Assembly: GCA_024691105.1 (NCBI GenBank)
Contig: JAILNY010000063.1
Coordinates: 1-17,918, forward strand
DNA: 17,918 nucleotides
Source: Treponema sp.
GTDB lineage: Bacteria; Spirochaetota; Spirochaetia; Treponematales; Treponemataceae
Reading direction: 5' to 3'
The position numbers and the translations under genes are program-made. Below, piece after piece: positions 7,851 to 13,923 of the stretch (position 1 is the stretch's first letter; each line of letters starts with the position of its first letter). The notes under the pieces are model-generated. The model was not told the DNA's origin. It did no database searches and saw only the letters and a program-made list of their open reading frames with translations.

Positions 7851-8098
7851 ACAGCAATCCTCTCTGACTTTTCTGAATCTTCTTCAACTTCAATCCAGTC
7901 ACATTCATTGCGATTTAATGCAATCATTGTATCGCGTGAATAAACCAAAAGAGGTCTTCTCTTTTCATTTTTTACAACAGTCACTTTGCAACCTGGCGTA
8001 AGCCCGATTGAAGTGATTCTGCTTACAAAACGAGAATCTCCGTTTACACAAGCAACTACACCAGCGCAGTTTGCCTTCAGCTCAGATAATTTTTTCAT
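7847..8098 (-). CDS. feoA: FeoA-type SH3-like protein (third copy)
   Basis: The 83-residue cytoplasmic FeoA-domain protein is SH3-like. The family pattern L..G..G.V..V....R...RI.S.GL..G..V.VV is visible (GDSRFVSRITSIGLTPGCKVTVV, about residues 20-42), as is the final strand. The C-terminus is longer and more acidic (WIEVEEDSEKSE) than in the two other copies. It overlaps the second feoB by 4 nt and has GAGGAG 9 nt before its start. FeoA proteins are thought to act on the FeoB GTPase or pore; this one most likely serves the second FeoB. Confidence 0.88.
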   Translation of the reverse strand: MKKLSELKANCAGVVACVNGDSRFVSRITSIGLTPGCKVTVVKNEKRRPLLVYSRDTMIALNRNECDWIEVEEDSEKSERIAV

Positions 8099-8100
8099 TT

Positions 8101-8418
8101 TTATAAACTCCTCATAATTTTTTCTGCAGCCTTTTTTATATCTTCAATTCCTGTAAGTATGTCGATCTTTTTTGCAGATGAATAAAATCTTACCTTTGGT
8201 TCAATTTTTAAAAGATATGGAATCAGTGGTTTTAGGTCATCGGGATTTACAGCGTCTGACGGATATATTGCAAGAATACCGGCATTACTTTCTTTGTAAG
8301 AAACTTCTGCCTCCGGGCAGATAATATGAACAACTTCAAGTGCCGCATTTCTGATATCTTCATCGCGTAAAATCGGATCACGAAACCGTAATCTTCCAGG
8401 GAAAAAATTATATTGCAT
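8101..8418 (-). CDS. 105-residue protein with N-terminal PGRLR motif (possible ferrosome component)
   Basis: No enzyme motif and no membrane segment are visible. The N-terminus MQYNFFPGRLRFR carries PGRLRxR at residues 7-13, matching the N-terminus of the P-type ATPase encoded immediately upstream (PGRLRIR, 10-16). The predicted order strand (GRLRFR), helix (EDIRNAALEVVHII), strand, strand fits a ferredoxin-like HMA fold without a CxxC metal site. Paired short proteins with the same arginine-containing N-terminal motif accompany the P1B-6 ATPase in ferrosome (fez) clusters as I remember them. A scaffold or targeting role at the iron compartment is inference. GAGGAAAG precedes the start; the next feoA begins 2 nt after its stop. 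Confidence 0.75.
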   Translation of the reverse strand: MQYNFFPGRLRFRDPILRDEDIRNAALEVVHIICPEAEVSYKESNAGILAIYPSDAVNPDDLKPLIPYLLKIEPKVRFYSSAKKIDILTGIEDIKKAAEKIMRSL

Positions 8419-8437
8419 AGAACTTTCCTCGATTCAT

Positions 8438-10552
8438 TTAATTCATTTCAACAAGCAGGGGCTTTGTTGCATTTACACTGAATGCAACAGTTGAAACATT
8501 ATGTAAAATTGCCGCAATCGAAGGGCTGATTATTCCCAAAAGTCCAAGCATCATAAACGTAGTATTCACCGCTACAATACCGCGATTGTTCGTATCAATC
8601 TTTTCCATCAGGCGCTTTCCAAGAACACGAATCTTATAAAGACCATCAAGACCATCTTCACACGAAAGAACAATGTCGGCTGTCTCGCCCGTAATGTCTG
8701 CACAATCGCCCATTGCAATTCCGGTATCGGCTGCAGCAAGTGCCGGCGCATCGTTTATTCCATCCCCAATCATAATTACCTTATGACCAAGCTTTTTCTG
8801 TTTTTCGATATAATTAAATTTATCTTCCGGAAGTGCGCGAGAAATATAATGATCTATCTTTGTAATTTTTGCCGCATTCTTTGCAGCGCCTTCATCATCA
8901 CCGGTAATCATTACGCAGTTTTTAATTCCGCTTTGATGAAGTTTTTTAATTATCGCAGCCGCATTTTTTCTTACAGGATCATTAATTGCAAAAATTCCAA
9001 TGAGTTCCTTTTCTTCTGCAAGATACAAAAGGGATTCACCATTATCTAATGCTTCCTGTTGAATTTTATTAAGACCTTCAGGCGCATTTACTTTTTCATC
9101 ATCAAATACAAAATGAGCACTTCCGATCACAAGCTTTTTACCGTTAAGCTTTGTTGCAATTCCATGAGCTACAATGTATTCAACCTTTGCATGTTCTTCC
9201 GGATGAATTATATTACGAACCTGTGCCGCATTTACAATCGCTGCTGCAACAGGATGTGCAAAATGCTCTTCAAGACAGGCGGCAATTGCAAGAACTTCAT
9301 CTTCTTTCCGTTCACCAAAAGTTATAACACGCGAAAGTTCTGGAGTTGCTGCAGTCAAAGTCCCGGTCTTATCAAAGACCACAGTATCTGCAAGTGAAGC
9401 ATCTTCTAAAAACTTTCCACCCTTTACAATTATTCCATTCTCTGCCGCTTCCTTCATCGCGCTTAAAACCGCAATCGGAGAAGCAAGCTTCATCGCACAG
9501 GAATAATCAACCATCAAAGTTGCCATCACCTTTGACAGATTACGCGTAAACAAAAATACACCAAGCGAAAGTAAAAAATTATATTTAACCAGTGAATCCG
9601 CAAGGTGCTCCGAACGCACCTGTGAAGAAACTTTCAGGCTTTGAGAATTGTCTATCATCGATAAAATATTCTGGACCTTTGTCTGACTTCCAACCGCACG
9701 GACTTCTACAAAAAGCTCACCTTCCTGCACGATAGTACCCGCAAAGACAGAAGAGCCTTCTCTCTTTTCAACTGCAAGCGGTTCACCCGTAATCGAAGCC
9801 TGATTTACAAGACCTTCACCTCTCAAAACATTTCCATCAACAGGAATAACATTGCCCGTACGAACTGCAACCACATCTCCTTTTTTTACAAGAGAAAGCG
9901 GAACAGATTTTTCTGTCATCTTTCCATCAGCCTTTTTTTCTACAAGCTGAACCTGATCGTTTTGAGACAATAGACGGGATGCAAGATCTGAATAAGATTT
10001 CTTTTTTGTAAAATCTTCGATTGTGTCACCAATATTCAAAAGAAAGTTTATATTCGATGCAGTTTTATAATCGCCTGTAATCAGCGACATAGAAATTGCG
10101 GCCGCATCAAGAACTTCGGATTTAAAAACATTTCCTTTTACAACCTGTTCTAAGCCTTTTAAAATTCGAGGGCCCAAAGACGCAACTCTAAAAATTAATC
10201 GTATAGGTAACGGAAGGACCTGTTTGAAGTAGTGAAAGAACGTCATAAATGCAAGATCAAAAAGGAGGCTGTCCTGATCCTGCGGTTCTTCCACTGCTTC
10301 AAGCATTTCCTGATTTTTCAGATACTTATCTGAGAGTGCCATAAAGTATGCCTTTATATGCTTCTCAGAAAGTTTTTTAATATCGTAATAAATTAGAAAG
10401 GAACCTGTTATGTAATTTACGCTTACATCAGTCATTCCTTCCTGAACAGAAAGCAAACTGTATGCCAGAGCTGCCTGTCGCCGAGTGATCTTTGTTTTGT
10501 CATAACGGATACGGAGCCGTCCCGGCAGAGAATGCTTTACTGTAAAATTCAT
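8438..10552 (-). CDS. P1B-type ATPase, FezB-like (P1B-6 group)
   Basis: The 704-residue metal-transporting P-type ATPase has all catalytic elements: TGEP in the actuator domain (255-258), DKTGT with phosphorylated Asp394, the HP motif (433-434) and GDGINDAP (596-603). The N-terminus has PGRLRIR (10-16) in an HMA-like fold with no CxxC. The metal-site helix reads DYSCAMKLASP: SCA (351-353) in place of the CPC or CPx of copper, zinc and cadmium pumps. TM8 carries HNVSTVAFSVNATKPL. SCA plus an N-terminal PGRLR motif, beside feo genes, points to the P1B-6 group, whose member FezB is required for ferrosome formation. It would then pump Fe(II) into intracellular vesicles; export across the inner membrane is the alternative. 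Confidence 0.9.
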   Translation of the reverse strand: MNFTVKHSLPGRLRIRYDKTKITRRQAALAYSLLSVQEGMTDVSVNYITGSFLIYYDIKKLSEKHIKAYFMALSDKYLKNQEMLEAVEEPQDQDSLLFDLAFMTFFHYFKQVLPLPIRLIFRVASLGPRILKGLEQVVKGNVFKSEVLDAAAISMSLITGDYKTASNINFLLNIGDTIEDFTKKKSYSDLASRLLSQNDQVQLVEKKADGKMTEKSVPLSLVKKGDVVAVRTGNVIPVDGNVLRGEGLVNQASITGEPLAVEKREGSSVFAGTIVQEGELFVEVRAVGSQTKVQNILSMIDNSQSLKVSSQVRSEHLADSLVKYNFLLSLGVFLFTRNLSKVMATLMVDYSCAMKLASPIAVLSAMKEAAENGIIVKGGKFLEDASLADTVVFDKTGTLTAATPELSRVITFGERKEDEVLAIAACLEEHFAHPVAAAIVNAAQVRNIIHPEEHAKVEYIVAHGIATKLNGKKLVIGSAHFVFDDEKVNAPEGLNKIQQEALDNGESLLYLAEEKELIGIFAINDPVRKNAAAIIKKLHQSGIKNCVMITGDDEGAAKNAAKITKIDHYISRALPEDKFNYIEKQKKLGHKVIMIGDGINDAPALAAADTGIAMGDCADITGETADIVLSCEDGLDGLYKIRVLGKRLMEKIDTNNRGIVAVNTTFMMLGLLGIISPSIAAILHNVSTVAFSVNATKPLLVEMN

Positions 10553-10553
10553 C

Positions 10554-10760
10554 TTATGCCTTCTTTGAATCCTGTTCTGCTTTTACGTCTTCTGCATCTT
10601 CTTTGATTGTTTCAAAGTATTCTTTTGCATCGTCCTTAAGCTGAATTCCGCCGGCAACTATTTTTGCACATCCTTTTCTGAATGTATCTGTTTTAATGAA
10701 TGCGGCTGCGGCAATACCTGCTGCAACACCCCAAAGAAATTTTTTTGTTCCGTCTGTCAT
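10554..10760 (-). CDS. small Gly/Ala-rich membrane protein (DUF6110-like)
   Basis: The 68-residue product has one hydrophobic Gly/Ala-rich segment (FLWGVAAGIAAAAFIK, 8-23), a middle amphipathic stretch (KGCAKIVAGGIQLKDDAKEYFE) and a charged tail with many Glu, Asp and Lys. It resembles the small uncharacterised proteins (DUF6110-like, from memory) found beside heavy-metal P-type ATPases in Firmicutes. The ATG at 10760 is chosen because AGGGGG lies about 5 nt upstream; a GTG at 10781 would fall inside a hairpin. Its stop is 1 nt before the ATPase start, so the two are surely co-translated. A membrane-shaping or accessory role in a ferrosome-like compartment is inference. Confidence 0.8.
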   Translation of the reverse strand: MTDGTKKFLWGVAAGIAAAAFIKTDTFRKGCAKIVAGGIQLKDDAKEYFETIKEDAEDVKAEQDSKKA

Positions 10761-10779
10761 ATATTCCCCCTTAAACTCC

Positions 10780-10806
10780 ACGTCGCCAAAAACTTTTCAG
10801 CGACGT
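10780..10806 (-). promoter_or_regulatory. hairpin in the leader of the fez-like genes
   Basis: ACGTCGC (10780-10786) and GCGACGT (10800-10806) form a perfect 7-bp stem with a 13-nt loop. On the minus strand it lies between the terminator after feoB and the Shine-Dalgarno of the small membrane protein gene. It could protect a processed 5' end or modulate read-through. Confidence 0.4.
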
Positions 10807-10811
10807 ACACT

Positions 10812-10843
10812 AAAAATCCCCGACAAATCCGCCGGGGATTTTT
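10812..10843 (-). terminator. strong intrinsic terminator after the first feoB
   Basis: AAAAATCCCCG and CGGGGATTTTT form a perfect 11-bp stem with a 10-nt loop, ending in a T run on the minus strand, 9 nt after the feoB stop. It splits the iron block into feoA-feoA-feoB and the downstream seven genes. I see no convincing promoter in the about 50 nt that follow, so partial read-through is likely. Confidence 0.85.
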
Positions 10844-10852
10844 CAATTAATT

Positions 10853-13204
10853 CTATTTAAGTGCTTTTGGTTTTCTGAACAATCCGTAAATGAATGCTGC
10901 AAACACTGCAATTGCAACAACAAAACCTGCAATATTTCCAGTTCCTGCACACATACTTCCAATCTGGTAAACAACAAATGCAACAGCGTATGCAAATCCA
11001 CACTGCCAGCCGATTGCTGCCCATGTCCATTTGCGGCTGTTCATCTCACGTTTAATAGCACCAATTGCAGCAAAACAAGGAGCGCAGAGCAAATTGAAAA
11101 TCAAGAACGAAAGTCCAGCAGGATGTGTAAACGCTGCAGCAAGATTTGCCCATGTCTCTTCTCCGCCGTAAAGGATTCCCATTGTTCCAACGATATTCTC
11201 TTTTGCAACAAGACCTGTGATAGAAGCAACAGCTGCCTGCCAGTTACCCCAGCCAACAGGAGCAAAAATCCATGCGATACAGTTTCCGACCTTTGCAAGA
11301 ATACTTGCATCCATCTGATCTTCTTCAAGCATTCCAAAACCAGAATCTGTCCATCCAAAGAAAGAAAGGAACCAGATTACAATTGTTGAAAGCAAAATAA
11401 TTGTTCCAGCCTTTTTAATAAATGACCATCCGCGCTCCCACATTGAACGCATTACGTTTCCAAATGTAGGCCAGTGGTAAGCAGGAAGTTCCATTACAAA
11501 TGGAGCAACTTCGCCCATGAATGGTTTTGTCTTTTTAAGAATAATTCCCGAAGTAATAATTGCGGCAATTCCGATAAAGTATGCTGATGTTGCAACCCAT
11601 GCAGAGCCGCCAAAAATTGCACCGGCAACCAAAGCAATAAACGGAACCTTTGCACCACAAGGAATGAATGTAGTTGTCATGATTGTCATGCGTCGGTCAC
11701 GTTCATTTTCAATTGTACGGCAAGCCATAATTCCCGGAACACCACAACCAGTTCCAACTAAAACCGGAATAAATGATTTACCAGAAAGTCCAAAGCGGCG
11801 GAAGATACGGTCAAGAATGAATGCAATTCGTGCCATATAACCACATGCTTCTAAGAATGCAAGGAATATAAACAATACCAGCATCTGTGGAACAAATCCA
11901 AGAACCGCACCAACACCGGCAACAATACCATCAAGGATAAGACCCTTAAGCCAGTCTGCACAGCCAATTGCATCAAGACCACTTTCTACCAATGGCGGAA
12001 TACCCGGAACCCAGATACCATAGTCAGCAGGATCAGGACCTTCTTCGCCATACTTTTCTGAAAGCTCTTTTGCTTCTGCAGCAACTTCTTCTGTAATTTC
12101 AATTGGTTCAGAAACTTCCATTGTTTCATCATCAACAACAACGTAAGTTGTATCCCCGTTTTCAAGTGCCTCAAGAATTGCAGCAGTGTCACCATATTCT
12201 TCTGCCGCTTCTTCGTAAGCGCTTGTTCCAATTCCAAACAAGTGATAACCGTCACCAAACAATCCATCATTTGCCCAGTCAGTTGCAGCCGCACCAATTG
12301 TTACCATTGAAACATAGTATACAAGCCACATAACAACAGCAAAAATCGGGAGAGCTAACCAGCGGTTTGTAACAACGCGGTCAATCTTATCTGATGTAGT
12401 TAATTTTGAAGTATTCTTTTTTGTAACACACTTTTTGATAATAGATTCGATATATTTATATCTCTCCGCAGTGATAATTGATTCAGAATCATCATCAAGT
12501 TCTTTTTCACACGAAGTAATATCGCCTTCGATATGTTTTAATTTATCAGCGCTTACTCCAAGTGCCTTAATTACTTTTTCATCACGTTCAAATAATTTGA
12601 TTGAATACCAGCGGTGCTGTTCATCAGATAAATCATGAACAACAGCTTCTTCGATGTGAGCAAGAGCATGCTCTACAGTCGGATTAAAGCGATGCTTGTA
12701 CATCATCGGCTTTTTTTCATTTGCTTTTTCAACTGCAATCTTTGCAGCTTCAAGACAACCTGTTCCCTTAAGAGCAGAAATTTCTACAACCGGACAGCCG
12801 AGTTCTTTTTCCATTGCATCAATATGAATTTTATCACCGTTCTTTTTAACGATGTCCATCATATTAACTGCAACTACCATTGGGATTCCAAGTTCCGCAA
12901 GCTGAGTTGTAAGATAAAGGTTACGCTCAAGATTTGTTCCATCTACAATATTCAAAATTGCATCAGGTCTTTCTTTAACAAGATAGTCACGCGATACAAC
13001 TTCTTCAAGTGTATATGGTGAAAGTGAATAAATACCAGGTAAGTCAGTTACAACGACCTGACCATCATAATCTTTAAGTTTACCTTCTTTTTTTTCTACA
13101 GTAACTCCAGGCCAGTTTCCAACAAATTGATTTGCGCCGGTAAGTGCGTTGAATAATGTTGTTTTACCAGCGTTAGGATTTCCTGCTAATGCTATTTTTA
13201 TCAT
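10853..13204 (-). CDS. feoB: ferrous iron transporter B, canonical type with acidic loop
   Basis: The 783-residue inner-membrane Fe(II) permease has a GTPase domain with GNPNAGKT (8-15), DLPG (54-57), NMMD (114-117) and SALKG (143-147), a linking helical domain to about 270, and the membrane part from about 283. Gate motifs are canonical: GCGVPGIMACRTIE (487-500) and FIPCGAKVP (513-521), with a second-half Cys in LLCAPCFAAIGAIKRE. Between the first two membrane segments (about 308-400) lies an acidic insert very rich in Glu, Asp and Ala, absent from E. coli-type FeoB; similar inserts occur in clostridial FeoB as I recall. It probably faces outward and could collect Fe(II). It follows feoA by 10 nt and ends at a strong terminator. 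Confidence 0.96.
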   Translation of the reverse strand: MIKIALAGNPNAGKTTLFNALTGANQFVGNWPGVTVEKKEGKLKDYDGQVVVTDLPGIYSLSPYTLEEVVSRDYLVKERPDAILNIVDGTNLERNLYLTTQLAELGIPMVVAVNMMDIVKKNGDKIHIDAMEKELGCPVVEISALKGTGCLEAAKIAVEKANEKKPMMYKHRFNPTVEHALAHIEEAVVHDLSDEQHRWYSIKLFERDEKVIKALGVSADKLKHIEGDITSCEKELDDDSESIITAERYKYIESIIKKCVTKKNTSKLTTSDKIDRVVTNRWLALPIFAVVMWLVYYVSMVTIGAAATDWANDGLFGDGYHLFGIGTSAYEEAAEEYGDTAAILEALENGDTTYVVVDDETMEVSEPIEITEEVAAEAKELSEKYGEEGPDPADYGIWVPGIPPLVESGLDAIGCADWLKGLILDGIVAGVGAVLGFVPQMLVLFIFLAFLEACGYMARIAFILDRIFRRFGLSGKSFIPVLVGTGCGVPGIMACRTIENERDRRMTIMTTTFIPCGAKVPFIALVAGAIFGGSAWVATSAYFIGIAAIITSGIILKKTKPFMGEVAPFVMELPAYHWPTFGNVMRSMWERGWSFIKKAGTIILLSTIVIWFLSFFGWTDSGFGMLEEDQMDASILAKVGNCIAWIFAPVGWGNWQAAVASITGLVAKENIVGTMGILYGGEETWANLAAAFTHPAGLSFLIFNLLCAPCFAAIGAIKREMNSRKWTWAAIGWQCGFAYAVAFVVYQIGSMCAGTGNIAGFVVAIAVFAAFIYGLFRKPKALK

Positions 13205-13214
13205 TTCAAATCTC

Positions 13215-13433
13215 CTACTTTACCAGAATAATTTCAGCATCTGCTTTACGAACAGAAAGTTCATAACCGCGAACTGTTACTTCAACAGGATCACCCAATG
13301 GGGCAACTTTTCGTACATAAATTTCAGTACCCTTAGTAATACCCATGTCCATAATCCGGCGTTTTACAGCCCCTTCACCAAGTAGTTTTTCAACAACCAC
13401 TGTCTGACCAGTTTTCACTTCTCGCAATGTCAT
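13215..13433 (-). CDS. feoA: FeoA, canonical copy paired with the first feoB
   Basis: The 72-residue SH3-like protein has the typical FeoA core: LLGEGAVKRRIMDMGITKG, then VAPLGDPVEVTVRGYELSVR. I choose ATG 13433, with AGAGG 5 nt upstream, over a GTG two codons earlier. It lies 10 nt from the first feoB and is likely its partner in Fe(II) uptake. A GTTAG-type operator-like site (13472-13487) sits about 40 nt upstream, so this pair may have its own regulated promoter inside the block. Confidence 0.95.
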   Translation of the reverse strand: MTLREVKTGQTVVVEKLLGEGAVKRRIMDMGITKGTEIYVRKVAPLGDPVEVTVRGYELSVRKADAEIILVK

Positions 13434-13471
13434 ACACACCTCTTTATTCTATTTACTTATAAATAATTACT

Positions 13472-13487
13472 ATTACATTTTGCTAAC
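13472..13487 (-). promoter_or_regulatory. operator-like site upstream of the second feoA
   Basis: On the minus strand it reads GTTAGCAAAATGTAAT, identical at 14 of 16 positions to the site before the first feoA (13747-13762). The half-sites GTTAG and GTAAT form an imperfect inverted repeat of the same spacing as the GTTAG-N6-CTAAC palindromes before xylA and the RND gene. Confidence 0.55.
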
Positions 13488-13504
13488 TTTAATAGAAAAA
13501 AAAA

Positions 13505-13714
13505 TTAGACAATTATCTTTTGAGCCATTTCTTTACTGACTGCGACACGACTGTCTTTTACCTGAACAATCACATTCCCAGCCATTTTTGAAACAACACT
13601 GACCTGAGCCCCTGCCACAAATCCCAGGTTCTCTAAAAAGCGTCGAACTTCTTCTTTACCATTGATTTTTTTGATTAGAAAGCTCTCTCCAAGCTCCGCA
13701 ACTGTAAGCGGCAT
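13505..13714 (-). CDS. feoA: FeoA-domain protein, first gene of the iron block
   Basis: The 69-residue FeoA-type SH3-like protein starts with MPLTVAELGESFLIKKING, followed by VRRFLENLGFVAGAQVSVV, the family's RR-L--LGF--G signature. GGAGG lies 7 nt before the ATG. It is quite different from the next feoA (no GDP-VEV motif) and so is a paralogue, not a recent duplicate. A 71-nt gap with an operator-like motif separates the two feoA genes. In organisms with several feoA genes, each may serve a particular FeoB or act as a free regulator. Confidence 0.9.
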   Translation of the reverse strand: MPLTVAELGESFLIKKINGKEEVRRFLENLGFVAGAQVSVVSKMAGNVIVQVKDSRVAVSKEMAQKIIV

Positions 13715-13746
13715 TTTTTTGCCTCCGTAAGCATTAAATTATTTAA

Positions 13747-13762
13747 ATTACCTTTTACTAAC
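13747..13762 (-). promoter_or_regulatory. operator-like site in the main feo promoter
   Basis: On the minus strand it reads GTTAGTAAAAGGTAAT. It begins 5 nt downstream of the proposed -10 element, over the expected start of transcription, a typical place for metal-dependent repressors. Confidence 0.55.
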
Positions 13763-13766
13763 TATA

Positions 13767-13795
13767 AAATTAGCACTCGATTACCAAAATGTCAA
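13767..13795 (-). promoter_or_regulatory. feoA: main promoter of the iron block
   Basis: A perfect TTGACA (13795-13790), a 17-nt spacer and a weak TAATTT -10 (13772-13767) precede the first feoA on the minus strand. A further GTTAG half-site (13789-13804) overlaps the -35 box and another full site lies just downstream. The rest of the 209-nt intergenic region (13715-13923) holds three loosely similar GC-rich direct repeats (AATTCCGCGCA at 13807, AATTCCGTGCA at 13829, AAATCCCGCGC at 13861) and the divergent HAD promoter. Confidence 0.55.
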
Positions 13796-13887
13796 TATAC
13801 TAACTAAATTCCGCGCAGTTATTTATCCAATTCCGTGCATTATCCGGGCCCTCATTAATCAAATCCCGCGCCCGTACCCCGTTCAAA

Positions 13888-13916
13888 TTGTCAAGAAACA
13901 TGTTTTTTGTTAGAAT
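13888..13916 (+). promoter_or_regulatory. promoter of the HAD phosphatase gene (leaderless)
   Basis: TTGTCA (13888-13893), 17 nt, TAGAAT (13911-13916). Transcription would start at about 13923-13924, exactly at the ATG. There is no Shine-Dalgarno. Confidence 0.6.
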
Positions 13917-13923
13917 CTACGCA

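Noticed and set aside
8438..10552. Calling the ATPase a copper or zinc exporter (CopA/ZntA)
   Set aside because: It has no CPC/CPx motif and no N-terminal CxxC, and it lies within feo genes.
10761..10781. GTG start at 10781 giving a 75-residue small membrane protein
   Set aside because: That start lies in a hairpin without a Shine-Dalgarno, whereas ATG 10760 has AGGGGG at proper spacing.
12103..12333. Antisense open frame within feoB
   Set aside because: It arises from the biased acidic-insert codons and is a composition artefact.
13807..13871. Three similar GC-rich direct repeats between feo and HAD
   Set aside because: Only about 11 bp each, with uneven spacing (22 and 32 nt); not a CRISPR or clear iteron array. 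Mentioned only in the promoter entry.
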